Positions 33,488 to 45,679 of a stretch of DNA of 63,140 bases are shown piece by piece. The notes beneath the pieces are model-generated. The model was given only the letters and a program-made list of their open reading frames with translations. It did not search any database and was not told the DNA's origin. The position numbers and the translations under genes are program-made. How positions within the stretch are numbered: position 1 is the first letter of the stretch; each line of letters starts with the position of its first letter. The stretch comes from Tieghemiomyces parasiticus (lineage: Eukaryota; Kickxellomycota; Dimargaritomycetes; Dimargaritales; Dimargaritaceae). The stretch spans positions 1-63,140 of the forward strand of contig JANBPT010000166.1 of NCBI GenBank assembly GCA_027575765.1, written 5' to 3'.

Positions 33488-36400
33488 GGGGGCGCAACTA
33501 GTCCGTATAGCTGTGCCCCGGTTAGTCAAGAGGGAGTGGGAAGCGGGTGTACGGTCGGTGTGGGGAGGTGGCGGCGACTACGGTGGACACCGGGGGAAAG
33601 CAAAGGGGGCTGCCGGTCGAGGACAGAAGCGAGCCATTCGGCAGCGGGCAGAATGGCTATGGGACGGGCAGACGAGCAACGCACAAGCGGCCACCGTTGC
33701 GAAGCTCTCAAGGAAAAAAAAGAGCGTATAGCCGGCGGTTGGTGGCACAGAGCCCTTCAAAGCGCGAGGTCGGTCGCTAAGGCGTTGGGATAGAGTTATG
33801 GACAGTAAGTAGAGGGGAAGTACCCGAAAAACCGGAACTGGGAGAGGGTGTGGAGTAGCACAGTATAGAAGTGAGGCAGGCCGCAAGGCGCAGGAGAAAG
33901 AGGTAAAGAACAGATAGACCCTATTGCCCAGGCCATTTAGAAGCGTAGCCAAGATTTCCCTCCAAAAGAAAAGCTGACACGGAAGTGAGGAGGCGGGAGA
34001 GGATGCACCCGTGGTGAAGGGCAACGTCAAAAAATAAGCCGACTTACGTGGCGGGGTTCTGACTTCCCCTAAAATGTGCCGACAGTGGCGGGCTATATAT
34101 TCCTGCATGTCCCAATAGGAGCGGGAGCGCTTCCCTCCAGCCCGGGGAATGCACATAGTTGCTAGCGCAAAGCATCAAGAAGTGGTAGCCTGGAAGCTCC
34201 GACGCTGCAGAGGGAGGGGAAGTGGTGGTGGTGGCGGTGGACGCAGATCACGATGCTCTGGTCGAATCAGGACGGGAGGTTGTGTCCAGGTAATTCTTTT
34301 TGTAGGTTCTTTTTAGTGTCTCTGGGAGGCCCCCGTCCCGCGCCTGCTGTGCTCCCAACCGCGCCCTGCCCGCTCGCCGCTGGGTGGACGGGGCGTACCC
34401 ACCGAATATTCGTATTGTCAGCCTCTGCCTACCACTTGGGATGGAGGATGGGTGGGAAATCGTTACCGCCAGCTCGTCGGCCGAAGCCCCTTTCCAGCTT
34501 GCTTACAGGTCACCTAGCCTCCCTCACCGCTCGCCCCTTCAGTCGTGATTGGCAACGATCGCTACCGGAAGCGGCGCACCGGCCAGTGGAGTGTGTGGCA
34601 AGGCCCGAAGGGAACAATACACACGGGGTTGCAGTGAGCCCTAGACGCGGACACACGAAAGGCGGATACACCAATCCAGGTCCTTGGAACCCGGCCAAGA
34701 CCTGGTCTACCCGCCCGCTCCAGCCATCTTCTACCTCCATGTATGATCCCCCTCTACTTTACCGGAAGTATCTGCTTCGCCTTACCGGTCGACCATTCAC
34801 CACTCTAGCCAGAGTTACCATTCCACCAGATGAACGACGGCCCAGGGGCAAGTAAGGCCACAGGCCAACACTAGTGTACCCAAACACAGGAAGGGCGGTC
34901 ATGCGGATATTCTGCGCATCGTTGGTGGCTTTGGCTGTAGTCCTGCTGCAAGGCTCGTCAGTCGAACGATTAGTCTACCGCATCCGTTCTTTTCCTCAAC
35001 TTCCGCTGAAAATCACCGCTCCGAGAGAGGGGAAAAACTGGTATCTAGGCCTACTTTTCCAATAAGGTTGGTGCGCACCGGTCCAAACAGCTGTGTTTGT
35101 GAAACTAACAGGGAAGTGTGCCTATAAACGAGCCGCTGTCTTCAACATGAGCGTATGCAGGCCAATGTATGGGGCTAGGTTCTGGTACGAGCTGTGACAC
35201 TCACCTATGAATCATCTGAAGAAGAATGTATGGCAATCAATAGGCAGCCTTGGTGAGAGGAGAGGAGATTGCACGTTTTTATTCCCCATACCCCACCATT
35301 AAAGTACGAGAAACGGCTAAATTGGGATTGTCTTCAACTCGGAATATTGCCGTTTATGGTGTCTTCCCCCCTCCCCACCCGCCTAGGAATGGTGTGTCTA
35401 CACAGAGCTTGCGCACTGGTGAGTATGCCACATTGTGCACAGGAGGGGGTTGAGGCCTTATGGTACTATGTTGATTCTAGGAACGAAGATAAAATTAGCG
35501 ACACGAATGGTCCGCTACCAGACGTCCACTAAGCCTCCCTCCCCCGTCACAGGTAAACCTCGCCTGGACTACTGGGCAACTGAGGTTCAACCTTTGTAAT
35601 CCCTATTCTCCGGTCAGGATGGGTACTCAGGAACCCGCTAAGTAGCCGGCCAGACTGCAGTAGAATAGTCGCCACCGAAGGCAAGGATGGGGTTCCATCG
35701 CTCCTAATCTATCGTCACTAATGATGGTGGTCTAGGCCCTCCCTCCCCCTCTCGAGAAATTTCACTCGGAACCTGAATAACCCAGCCCAGCTATGACATA
35801 CCATGTGGGCCACAGACCCAACAGCATGCAGCAGGGCTAATAGTCGTCGGGGTAGTTTACTGGGTCGCCCCCCCCCATTCGGCCGAGTGGCTGATCGATA
35901 CCACGGCGGAGGGCGGCCCACCTTATCTGCGCGTTCCGAGTCTTTTTGGGGAGGGGGGGGAATGTGTTGATGACCTGGCCCAGTTCAACTGTTAAACGGC
36001 AGGGTGGGATATTACCAATGAATCGAAGCCACGTAGCGACTCGGCCGAGGGGTGGACGCCTACTGAAGAACCAGGGGCGAGACAATGCCAGCGTGGCCAG
36101 GCGGTAGGACGCTACGTCGGCTAGATTGGAATAGATCCCGTATTGAATTCGCACCAAGGTTGCAGTCCTATACACCATGCTACTCCACGGCTATAAATAC
36201 CCTAAGCATTGTAGCCAGCTTACAATTATGCTTTCCATCTTTACATGGAGAGTAGGCCAGATGGCTGATATCCGCCACTGGTTATAGGCTGCTCGTCACT
36301 AGATATCGTTAGGTCAGACCGAGGCATAGCATTACTAATCGAGTAGAAAGATTGGCCGTGGTTGCTACCTTATATTTGCTTAGTGGGGCATGTCCTGCCT

Positions 36401-37146
36401 TGGCCGCCAGCCTATCGTTGGAACCCCCGTCTAATCGCTGCCAGTGCTTTTTTTTTAACAAAACACAAACGACCATCATCTGATTGTGGATTAGAACCAA
36501 ATAGTGTGTCTAAGGGAATTGGCAGTAAGCTCAGCAGCTGATGATCAATCAGATTGCTATATCTACTTCCCTAATCTACTCAGTACTGCCTCGATTTAAA
36601 AGGTACCCGCAACCAACTTGGACCAAATCCGGTTCGACAACGGTACTCCAACGGGCCTATCCAATCCCACCACCCGGCCCCGTCGTGCCACTACAATACA
36701 TTATTTTCGTCCCACGAGTCAATCCCCCCTCCTCATCACCTTACCCCTCCCCACTGCTGCACGGGTCACGGATTTCCCACCAGCCTCTATATATACTCCC
36801 ACTGCTCCCCTATTCTTCCCTTCCCGCGCTTGGCCCTTTTCTTTCGAAGGGGATCCATCCGCCCCACTGGCTGGCAGGCAGGCATCAAAAAGCAGCGTAC
36901 CAGTAAACTCAGCGAGCGTCTGACTAAACATCCCCCTCGCCGCTCTCTTTCCTATATGCTGGTTATTTGCTTCTGGTACGGCTTTTCACATTCGTCAGGG
37001 TGCAAATTACCGATAGTCAGCGTCCTCTGTTTTCGTTTTCCCTACTCTGTTTCTGCACACTATCCCCACCACTTCGTCGGCTGATTCGCTTCTCGTTGAC
37101 TCGATTACGGGCCATCACGACCTTCACTATACCCCTGCCAGCCACC
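33488..37146. other. 3.7-kb gene-poor stretch
   Basis: Includes the upstream region of regulator B and of TFIIA. A strong TATAAATA at 36192-36199 stands 36 bases before a 19-codon micro-ORF (36228-36287), and TATATATA at 36788-36795 may serve TFIIA, whose ATG is 352 bases downstream. Other frames (for example 34253-34855 plus and 33578-34156 minus) are low-complexity without domains. Confidence 0.5.
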
Positions 37147-38415
37147 ATGGCCAACAAAACGACCGTAAGTGGGAGGGCGCGGTAATCACAGGAACTGGAT
37201 TAGGGAAAGACGTGTAGAGCACACGCCTTACGACGCCCGGGGTACAAGACTGCATCAAGGCACCAACCCTCCTCTCGGATAGAGTACGACTAACGCCCAC
37301 GCTCAATTCGTGATTCATCTGTATACCCGCCCTTCTCCCCTCCCCCCATCCAACAGGGTATCATTTACCAGCATGTCATTAACGAAGTGATCAGCGCGAT
37401 CCAGGGCGAGTTTGAGGACCACGGGGTCGACGAGGCCGTGCTCCAGGAACTGCAGCGGTCGTGGGAGGCCAAACTTATCGAGTCGCGCGTAGCCGAGTTC
37501 CCCGGTATGATCGCCGACGACGAGGAGGAGACGGCGGCGCCTGCATCGGCAGCCTACTACGAGGCCCCAGCGAGCAGCCATCGTGCCTCTGCGGCGGACA
37601 AGCAGGCTCCAGTCACGCCCTACGACCAGGAATACCAGCCCCCACCGTCGCTCCCCACGGCGGACGACGATGCCACGGCAGCAGCTTCCGCGCTACCGTC
37701 GTACAACCCGCATACACTCGGACAGGTCATGCCCGGGGGGCCTAGTTCGGCCGCCCACTTGGCCAACATTGTGTCGTCGGCGACCGCCGCGGAGCAACAG
37801 CAGCACTCACATCAATCACAGCCGCTGCCACAACAGCAACAACAGCATCATAACCACCAGCCCCTGCAGGGTGAGGGTGGGTTCGGGCAGCCCCAGCCTT
37901 ACTACCAGCCCCGTCAGGCACCCGGATCTGCTGCCCCCGGTCCGTCAAACCACCCGCCAGTAGGTGGTCACCAGTTCCCCCAGCACGACGGGGCAGACGA
38001 CGATGAAGTAGATGATGATTCCGGCCCGTCCACCGTAGCGGTGCCGGCAGGTCACCAGCGCAGGCAGCCCAAGCCATCGTCGGTTCCGCGGCAACGGACG
38101 GCGGGCACGCTCACCCTGACGTTTACCCAAGTTGACGGCGAAGACGAAGACGCCGAGGAAGACGAAGACGGTGCGCTAGCGGCCGAGGAGAACGACGAGG
38201 ATGCCATCAATTCGGACCTGGATGATTCCGACGAGGAGGACGTGCAGAACGAGGAGGGTGGTGGGGCCGAAGATACTGAACATATTATCCTCTGTCAGTA
38301 CGATAAGGTATCCCGTCAAAAAAACCGGTGGAAGTGTGTGCTCAAGGACGGTATCCTACTTATCGACGGCAAGGATTACCTGTTCCATAAGGGTACTGGA
38401 GAATTTGAATGGTAG
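37147..38415 (+). CDS. TOA1: TFIIA large subunit (TOA1, 358 aa, 2 exons)
   Basis: General RNA polymerase II factor that stabilises TBP on the TATA box; nuclear. A six-codon first exon (37147-37164) splices to 37357-38415 (GTAAGT donor, CAACAG acceptor, phase 0). The N-terminal four-helix-bundle domain is visible at residues 8-55 (Ile-Tyr-x-x-Val-Ile-x-x-Val-Ile, Phe-Glu-Asp-x-Gly-Val, LQELQRSWEAKL). A long Pro/Gln/Ser linker with Gln-His runs follows, then an acidic block. The C-terminal beta-barrel domain has ILCQYDKVSRQKNRWKC, LKDG and DGKDYLFHKGTGEFEW at the extreme end, as in all family members. It converges on chitin synthase. Confidence 0.96.
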
Positions 38416-39467
38416 GGGGCGAAGAGTCCCCCCTCCCTCCCTCCTTCCCTCACTCTACCCATCATACCACTCTCCGTGGCTCCGTCCCCTCCCCGTCACC
38501 ACCACCACTCTCACCTTCTCCATCTTCTCTTTAACCTTACTACGTTTCGTTAGCTGATATGCCATGAACCACATGTGCCTATTTCCCTGGCCCCTTTCCT
38601 CCCGCGCACCACCCCTCTTGGACCTTGTTGGGGGAGGGGTCCTTCCATTCCTCCTCCCCCTCCCTTCACCCTTATTCCACCACTACATTTTCTTGGTCGG
38701 GGTACCTTCAATTTTAGCCCCTTTTTTATACCGCATGCTACATTGCGCCCGATGCGTCTGTAATATTAGACAATGGTGACCAACATACCCGAAAAGATGT
38801 GGAAAAGATGACGCGGTCTATGTTTATGGCGCGTTCGTCGAGCCTAAAGGGCGAAGGTTCGTTGGTTCACTCCGGTGGGTGCCGGTGCCCAATGAATGGA
38901 AATATTGAAATAATCAATCACGCCTAAACCGAAAATGAAAGATACACTGCTTAAATTTCAACTGGTGTACCAAGATGGCAAGTATTGTTCTCCCCCCAAG
39001 TATTGTCAAAATCATTCGTATGTTTAGATATATTGGTCCTTTTATGTTGCAGATATCTTCAGTTGAAGAGTTGGGATATATAATGACAGAAGAAAGGTTG
39101 AGAAGCGCTAGAAAAGAGAACTGAATGCACCGTATGCGGTCACTGGTAGGGAGAGAGGAAGAAGTGGAGAAGGAGTATTTTGGCCAGTAATAGCACGGAA
39201 GCATATAAAGCCTGCTAGGGTCAAGAGGCCCACACATTAGGAAATTCAAAAGTAAGGATGATGCAATAGAAGAGAGGGGTCTGCCGTTCGTAGCCGGGGG
39301 GTGGGGGGAAGTGCAGCTATAGGGGAAACGGAGGCAGGAGAAAGACGATGATACACAAAGCAACCCGAGAGAAGGCCGACAAAGGGGAGGGGGGGAGGGG
39401 TTTAAGGAGGCGGAGGGGGGAGAAAGAGTAAAAAGATATTAACCCTCGGAGTACTCCACAGAGCTTT
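38416..39467. other. Convergent 3-prime intergenic region, TFIIA / chitin synthase
   Basis: C/T-rich 3-prime UTR of TFIIA, then an AT-rich middle (about 38890-39250) and a purine-rich approach to the end of chitin synthase. No gene seen. Confidence 0.6.
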
Positions 39468-42400
39468 TTAGAACTGCGGTGGCTCGCGGCCGCCCATGGG
39501 CCGCTGGCGACCGTCATTTCCGGTGCTTCCATCTCCGCCAATGTAATCCCGGGTGGAAGGAGGCGCAGCATGCGACTGCTGCTGCTGCTGCTGGGCACCA
39601 TAGGGATCGTAGCCGCTGTTGTGCTGACTGGGATCCAGCGTAGGGAACCCGGAGCTGGACTGCTGGGTGGCAAAGTAGCTAGCGTCGGCGCCGTGCGGGT
39701 GGGCGGCAACAACACCGGCACTAGGAGCGGTAAGGACGTTGGGATTGGACTGGTACATGGGGGCAGGGCTACCGTGCCGGCTGTCGTGCAAGTAGCCTCC
39801 GCCCGCTGCGGTATTGGCACCGCCCAAGTGGCTAGAGCTGCCGTCATCGAAGGCGTTGACGTAGTTGTACGTGTTGGGATCGTAATCCATGGCGGTGGGG
39901 GCCTGGTTGAGCAGCTTCACGGTGTCGGCGTCATCGTACAACTGGCCGCTGTTGAGCACCGAGTAACTGTCGGATCCGAGGGTGGTCGAGTTGTTACCAT
40001 CGTCCTGGCGGCGGCGTTCCTTGCGCTTGATGGACCGGAGGCGGCGGCGCTCGTAGTCCTCCCAGCGACGCAGGGGTACCTTAGACCCGTCAAACGAACC
40101 TTCCTTCTTGCCATGGTCATCACCTTTCACTTCACCGTCAACCTTGCGAGTCTCGCCCCACGAGAAATCGTCGAAGTGCCAGTACGCGTAGACCGGGAGG
40201 ACAAAGTTCCAGATGGGCAAGGCCAGGAGATACACAAACATCCACGCGAGGTAGATCCACTTGCGAGTAGTGATGAGAATCAGGATACCCGGCAGGAACA
40301 GCACACAGATCAGCATGAGCAGCGGCAGGTAGGCGGCAAACGAGGTGTAGGTGGTCCGGAAGAGCTGGACAATAAGCACGAAGGTCATGACGATGGCCAC
40401 GGGCAGCACCAGGGTACCGGTCAGATCGAGGAACACGACGAACTGCATCGAGAAGCAGAAGGTTCCGCACAGGTTGCGCACCAGGACCAGCTCGAACAGG
40501 TTGTGGATGGTGGAGTTAATCCAGCGACGGCGCTGGGACAAGAGCACCGCGAACTCGTCGGGCACCAGAGTCTTACAGACGGCCTGGGGCATGAACATCA
40601 TCTTGCGGCTGGGAAAGTTACGCAGCATGAGGGTGGTCAGGAAACGGTCCTCGCCCAGAAGCAGCAGGTTCTTCTCGTGCAAGGTGTGCACCACGTTCTG
40701 GGAATACTCCTGGATGATCTCGGGCTTGGTGATGATGGGCACCCAGTCGTTGTCGCCCTTGGGGGCCTTGAGACGGTACATGCAGAAACAACCGGGCAAA
40801 CAGGTCACACCACCAAATACGGACTCGAAGGCCTTACCGAGATGATGCGAAATGTAGTACTCGTAGACCTGAATCCACGTTACCCACGAGTCACGCTTGT
40901 TGGCGATTTTGGTCTCACCGCACAGACCCATGATGAGCGGGTCGTTGTTCATGCAGTTCACGAGCAGGCGCAGCGAGTCCGGATACACCTTGGTGTCGGC
41001 GTCCACCATGAGCACGATTTCGAACAGGTCGGGGGTCACGCCCATGAGGTGGTGGACCTTGCGGAACAGGTCGTAGTCGAGCGGAGTCATGCGGTCGTTG
41101 TAGATGACGCGGCTGAAGAAGTTCATCAGGATGATCTGCGAGTCGCGCTTACCACGGTTACCGGCCTTGGGCTTGTCCTGTTCGTCGGGACCGCCACACT
41201 TGACCACCACGACGGCTGGGATGCGGCGATTCTTGTACGGGTAGTGACCGGCGTAGACCTTGGCCATGTTGAGTTGCTTACCACCATCGGCGATGGCGAT
41301 GTAAGAGCAAGGTTGAGGGTCGGCAAAGAGGGGGTCCACCTCAATCAGATCCACGCAAATGTCGGGGGTACTGCGGTCGTTACCGCTACCGGTGATCATA
41401 CCGTCGGCGATAATGAAGAGTAGCTTACGCGAGTCACTATAGTCGGTAGAAGCCAGGGACTCAACGGTGTTGCGGACGGAGGATTCACCCTCGGAGTAGC
41501 AGGTGACCAGCATGAGGGTAAAGAGTTCGTCGCTGGCAGCGTCGCTCTGCACGATGGCGCCACCGCCGCTGGTGGCGTTCTTCTTGGCCCACGGGGTGGA
41601 GCTGGAGGCGGTGATGGGCTTGGCATGGGTCTTGCGGCGCACCAGCTGGTGGGACAGGATCCAGGAGAAAGTGAGGGCCATAATAAACTTGATCATGACC
41701 AGACTCAGAATGACGATCAGGGCGGCGTAGTTGAACAGGTTCACAGCGAAACAGCCCATGGTGGACTTGGACAATTTGCCAGCGAAGTATTTTTGGGTCA
41801 GACACGGGATGAGCTTCTTGAGGGCGTCGGTGCGGTAGAAGAGCAGCGTGGCGTCGAAGCGGCCCGCGGCGGCGGCGGTGCGGATGGCCTCATCTACTTT
41901 GTCGTTGGGGATAGGGTCCTTGGTGATATTGAGGTACGGGTTGACGTTGAGCACGTTGCCGTCAATCACGAACCAGCCGGGGACCACGTCGTCCCAGCTC
42001 CAGCCAACCAGCTGGTTCATTTCCTGGATCCAACCAGCGGCCACCGACTCGGTAATGGTCCCAAACTCACACCCGCCGACGCCGTTGTTAGCGTCGCAGG
42101 TGTTGAGGGTGGTGGCCGGGAACTGGCCAAAACTAGCGCACTCCTTGGGCGAGGAGCGTGCGAAATGGTTGGTGATATCCTCACCGGGCTTGGGGGCGGT
42201 CTTGCCCGGGAACTGGTCGGTAATGGTGTAGGCACGACCCAGGTAGTCGACCACGTTGGTCATGTAGGGTTGGATCTCTAGGACGTTGTCCTGGTTTTGG
42301 ACGTCGGACGCGGGACAGAAGGTCATGGTGAAGAAGAGGGTGAGGTAGACTACAGCGGCGCACACGACGGCAATGATGAAGCACAGAGCGAACTTTTCGC

Positions 42401-42635
42401 GCCAGGCCTGCTGCATCGACTTGTCGGGCATCCCCAGTTTGGCCAGGATGAAGCCAGGGCACCAGAAGGAGACGATTTGGGCAAAGATGGGCCAGGCGCC
42501 GCCGGATTTTTCGCCCTGACCGGTGACCATACGGTCGGGGGCCTGCTGACGCTCGGGACGGATCAGGGTCTTGCCGCGGCGGAGGGTGCCGCCTCGGGCA
42601 CCGCCCCGGCCGGCTTCCATGTCGTTGGGGTACAT
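39468..42635 (-). CDS. Chitin synthase, division 2, class IV-like (1055 aa)
   Basis: Polymerises UDP-GlcNAc into chitin and extrudes it across the plasma membrane; GT2 family. ATG at 42635 gives an intronless 1055-residue frame; the extension upstream has no ATG. Order: basic Gly/Arg-rich cytosolic tail, membrane segment at about 82-103, a lumenal cytochrome-b5-like region (about 115-260), membrane segment at about 299-327, and the catalytic domain with Val-Asp-Ala-Asp (544-547), GEDRF (661-665) and QRRRW (701-705). C-terminal membrane segments span about 722-821, ending in DDFSWGETRKV, as in the CHS3/class IV group. A Ser/Asn/Gln-rich cytosolic tail with basic clusters follows. A lumenal Cys-rich patch near 171-190 could form disulphides. 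Confidence 0.95.
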   Translation of the reverse strand: MYPNDMEAGRGGARGGTLRRGKTLIRPERQQAPDRMVTGQGEKSGGAWPIFAQIVSFWCPGFILAKLGMPDKSMQQAWREKFALCFIIAVVCAAVVYLTLFFTMTFCPASDVQNQDNVLEIQPYMTNVVDYLGRAYTITDQFPGKTAPKPGEDITNHFARSSPKECASFGQFPATTLNTCDANNGVGGCEFGTITESVAAGWIQEMNQLVGWSWDDVVPGWFVIDGNVLNVNPYLNITKDPIPNDKVDEAIRTAAAAGRFDATLLFYRTDALKKLIPCLTQKYFAGKLSKSTMGCFAVNLFNYAALIVILSLVMIKFIMALTFSWILSHQLVRRKTHAKPITASSSTPWAKKNATSGGGAIVQSDAASDELFTLMLVTCYSEGESSVRNTVESLASTDYSDSRKLLFIIADGMITGSGNDRSTPDICVDLIEVDPLFADPQPCSYIAIADGGKQLNMAKVYAGHYPYKNRRIPAVVVVKCGGPDEQDKPKAGNRGKRDSQIILMNFFSRVIYNDRMTPLDYDLFRKVHHLMGVTPDLFEIVLMVDADTKVYPDSLRLLVNCMNNDPLIMGLCGETKIANKRDSWVTWIQVYEYYISHHLGKAFESVFGGVTCLPGCFCMYRLKAPKGDNDWVPIITKPEIIQEYSQNVVHTLHEKNLLLLGEDRFLTTLMLRNFPSRKMMFMPQAVCKTLVPDEFAVLLSQRRRWINSTIHNLFELVLVRNLCGTFCFSMQFVVFLDLTGTLVLPVAIVMTFVLIVQLFRTTYTSFAAYLPLLMLICVLFLPGILILITTRKWIYLAWMFVYLLALPIWNFVLPVYAYWHFDDFSWGETRKVDGEVKGDDHGKKEGSFDGSKVPLRRWEDYERRRLRSIKRKERRRQDDGNNSTTLGSDSYSVLNSGQLYDDADTVKLLNQAPTAMDYDPNTYNYVNAFDDGSSSHLGGANTAAGGGYLHDSRHGSPAPMYQSNPNVLTAPSAGVVAAHPHGADASYFATQQSSSGFPTLDPSQHNSGYDPYGAQQQQQQSHAAPPSTRDYIGGDGSTGNDGRQRPMGGREPPQF

Positions 42636-45607
42636 TGTGGTGAGAGTGGGTGTGACGAGAAAAGGGGGAGGAGACACGGATCGCACCGGGCGGAGATTTG
42701 TTGCTCTTTTAGCTTCAAGAAGGACTATGTACGGGGGTGGAGAGGTATAGGGTGGTGGCAGTTGAGAGTACAGTGGTGCCAAAATTTAAAACAGAGCCGC
42801 GGAAAACGATAAACAACGGCGGGCCAGTTTGTAATGGGAGCAGATGGGCCGAGACCGGAGGGAAATAGCAAAAGGTAAAGTAGGAGAAAGAGGGGGGAGT
42901 CAATAGGGAGTACAGTGCTTGCCAGATGTTACGGATGAGGGAGCACGCAGGCAACAAAGCGAACACGATTCCGAAGTAGGGCTCGGTGGACTATATACCG
43001 GAGTTGATATCCAGCAGCAGATGAGGGGGAGAGGGAGCGGGTATTGAAAACAAGTGCTGGGGGGGGGCTTCAAGATGGGAACAATGGCAACTGATAGGCG
43101 GGGTATCCGTGGGCGGCCAATTAAACGACAAGGGAAAAGTGGGGGCACGTAGTGAGCAACAATGGATGGATGAGAAGGAGGGCGGGGAGTGGCCGATGGG
43201 CAACAGGAGGACCCGACAAGACCTAACAGGAGGCAGCGGAAAAGAAGAAGGCGTGCCAGTCGCGGAGGTGGCAATCAACTACACGTAGATCTCTCTGAAC
43301 AAATGGTCGCTGCGAGATGGGAAATGGTAAAGGAGAGAGGGCCACAGTGTGTGTGGGTGTATATAGCGAGCAGGGGGGGAAGTGTGCGACTAAATGAGCC
43401 GAGACCTGGTCTTTAGGGTAAGGGGGGAATCGACAGACGACAGTAAGAGGAGGAAATGTAAACACAGGGGGCGAGGCTGGAAGAACGATGAAATCGGAAT
43501 GTACAGTGGCAGGCGTGGGCGCAGGTGCCGCAGGTAGTGCAAGGGCTATCGTTACCCGAGAGGCTGAAGATGGGGATAAGCGTCGTGGATAGGCTGGTAG
43601 CTTGGGAGGGGGGAGGCAGAGTGACGAAATGGGCTGGAGAAGACGGGCGGACCGATACAACGGAACAAAAAGGGGGGAGCAGGTGGCCTAATATATAGCG
43701 ACCGGTAGGTAGTTGCACACAAGTGAATGCGATGTTGGACAGATGAGTTTTAAATAGCTTGGTCGGGGACCGGCCAGGGTCAGCTTTATAGTCCAGTCCG
43801 GGCGTACGAGCAAGACGGCATGCAACGAACAATGAATTCGCCTAGACAATAACACGCATACAAGGGGCGACACCGGCCATAGTGGGCTAGGGCAGGGCTT
43901 TGGAAAAGTGAACAGGAGTGGGTGGCCAGGGGTGAAGGAGGGCAGCGGGTGACCAGGGTTGGAGAGACCAAGGTGGTAGAGATGATCTGTAAGGCAGCTC
44001 TGCCTAAATTTTCGTTGGCGGTATTGAAGCCCTGTCGGGCGAGTGCGACACCGTGCGGCCCACTCCATCAGCGCAGGGCACCTTCGCGTCCTTGACGGGT
44101 GTGGCGGGGCATTGTGTACAGGTTGGCCTGCCAGCGCATACAATGTTCGCCGGCGGATACCTTTGAGATTATTGTGTTAATAAAAAAGACAATACGCGAA
44201 TGAAACCCAGTCAGCTGTATTCTAGCAAGCACAACGATGGGTCACAGTGTTTGCCGGGACCAGTGTGGCCTTGGGCGTGGTCCTGACTAGAGTAGCCAGA
44301 GGTAATTTCCGGCCATTGTTTCGGGGATAGCACCTTGCCCGTTTCTTCTCGTCCCCGCACTGAGGGCTTGACATCGCACGCTCTGCTGATTCACTGCGAT
44401 TGGCCAATGCGATGGGCTAGAAACCCGGTCGAAAAAATCCACTGTGCTTGGTGTGGTACTGCAAGTCGCGTAGACCCGCGTTAGGCTCGGGTCAACAGAG
44501 GCCCACCGTAGAATTCACGCGTCTGGTCAGATGAAGTGTGTTTTTATTTAGTGTGAGTTTAAGGCAGGTAACCAGCGGGCCATAATTAACGGTCCACAGG
44601 GTGCGCGCCTGGTCCGTCCCGGGCTCTCCGGCGTACGGCTCGAACAGCACGTGGTCCCATCCTAGTCTCACTGCTAATGTTTATTTCGTGTACGCCTCAT
44701 CAACCAGTTAGGCGGAATTAAGCAGGGTATTCAAGGGGACCGAAAGGGGTATTGGCGCTGTAGCATGATGGAAGGGAGGCACTATTATAGGAAGTATGGA
44801 TTGAGCACGATCAGGTTGTGACCGGTGTAATTGAGGGTCTCCAGGCCCAGGCCCCTCAAGGGTGTACAAATTGCCTCTAGTTGGTCGACCAGTAGCCTAC
44901 GCCTCATTGGCTTATTGATTGCACCTCTCCTCTTTGCGCATAACGGCGTTGCCAAACGTGCTAGACAATCGCCTCGACCACCATAAAATTCAAACACCCC
45001 CATCCTGTCAGCACCCATAGCAAAACCCCAAGGCCTCCAAAGCGATCTTACGGTCGACCGCCTCGGCTGTTGTGAAAGCTTACAATTAACCAAGTAGCTA
45101 CCTAGACCTTCAGCAAACCAGTAACTCGACATTCGTAGATCAGGTCGTTAGCCGTACTGGGGTGGAACGTTATACCATATCCGCCCCGTGGGTTCCGCAC
45201 GCGTAGAAAAAGTGGGGGAGGAGGAAACTCAATAGAGCAATTGTCCAACAACAGTGGACAATAGGCCCTGGAGGTTTCTATACCCCGGCATTAGCTTCAA
45301 ACGTTGGCATTGTGTGGCCAGTTACTCCTCCGCCATTGTACCTCCACCATGAGAAGCCTTGTATGTTTTAACCGCCTAAAAGCGGTAATAGTGCTTGGGT
45401 TGGAGGGCAAAGCTGTACTCACTATACCTTTTCCGGCAGGGCTGGCGCAGTGAACAGACAGCCTTGAAATGATTCGCCTCGCACCGGCTACGACATCAAC
45501 TACGTAGCGGGTGAGCCAACGCAAGCAATAAAAATGAGAGGAGACCAAGTTATCAGAGCTCAATTACTTTGAATGGCCAATGTACCAACCACAAAATTAA
45601 AAAGTTT
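42636..45607. other. 3-kb gene-poor stretch upstream of chitin synthase
   Basis: Promoter and 5-prime region of chitin synthase followed by purine-rich sequence. A minus-strand 115-codon frame at 45132-44785 has Leu-rich patterning at its C-terminal end that hints at a leucine-rich-repeat remnant, but no start context or promoter supports it. Confidence 0.45.
45599..45603 (-). terminator. RNA polymerase III terminator of tRNA-Glu
   Basis: Five T residues on the minus strand starting four bases after the tRNA 3-prime end. Confidence 0.7.
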
Positions 45608-45679
45608 CTCCGAAACGGGGAATTGAACCCCGGCCATCACGGTGAGAGCGTGAGATCCTGACCACTGGACCATTTCGGA
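45608..45679 (-). tRNA. tRNA-Glu (anticodon CUC)
   Basis: A 72-base cloverleaf with no intron. The acceptor stem pairs TCCGAAA with TTTCGGA, with discriminator G. The D arm carries GTCC/GGAT around an AGTGGTCA loop. The anticodon stem pairs TCACG with CGTGA around loop CTCTCAC, giving anticodon CTC for GAG codons. The T arm is CGGGG-TTCAATT-CCCCG, which doubles as the B box. The CCA end is not encoded, as expected in a eukaryote. Confidence 0.96.

Noticed and set aside
34253..34855. 200-codon plus-strand frame
   Set aside because: No recognisable domain or consistent start; Arg/Pro/Ser-rich composition.
39570..41423. 617-codon plus-strand frame inside chitin synthase
   Set aside because: It is the antisense shadow of strongly C-ending codons; Val/Gly/His-rich with no domain, while the minus strand encodes a complete chitin synthase.
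44785..45132. 115-codon minus-strand frame with Leu-rich end
   Set aside because: Hints of a leucine-rich-repeat remnant only; too short and without start or splice support.
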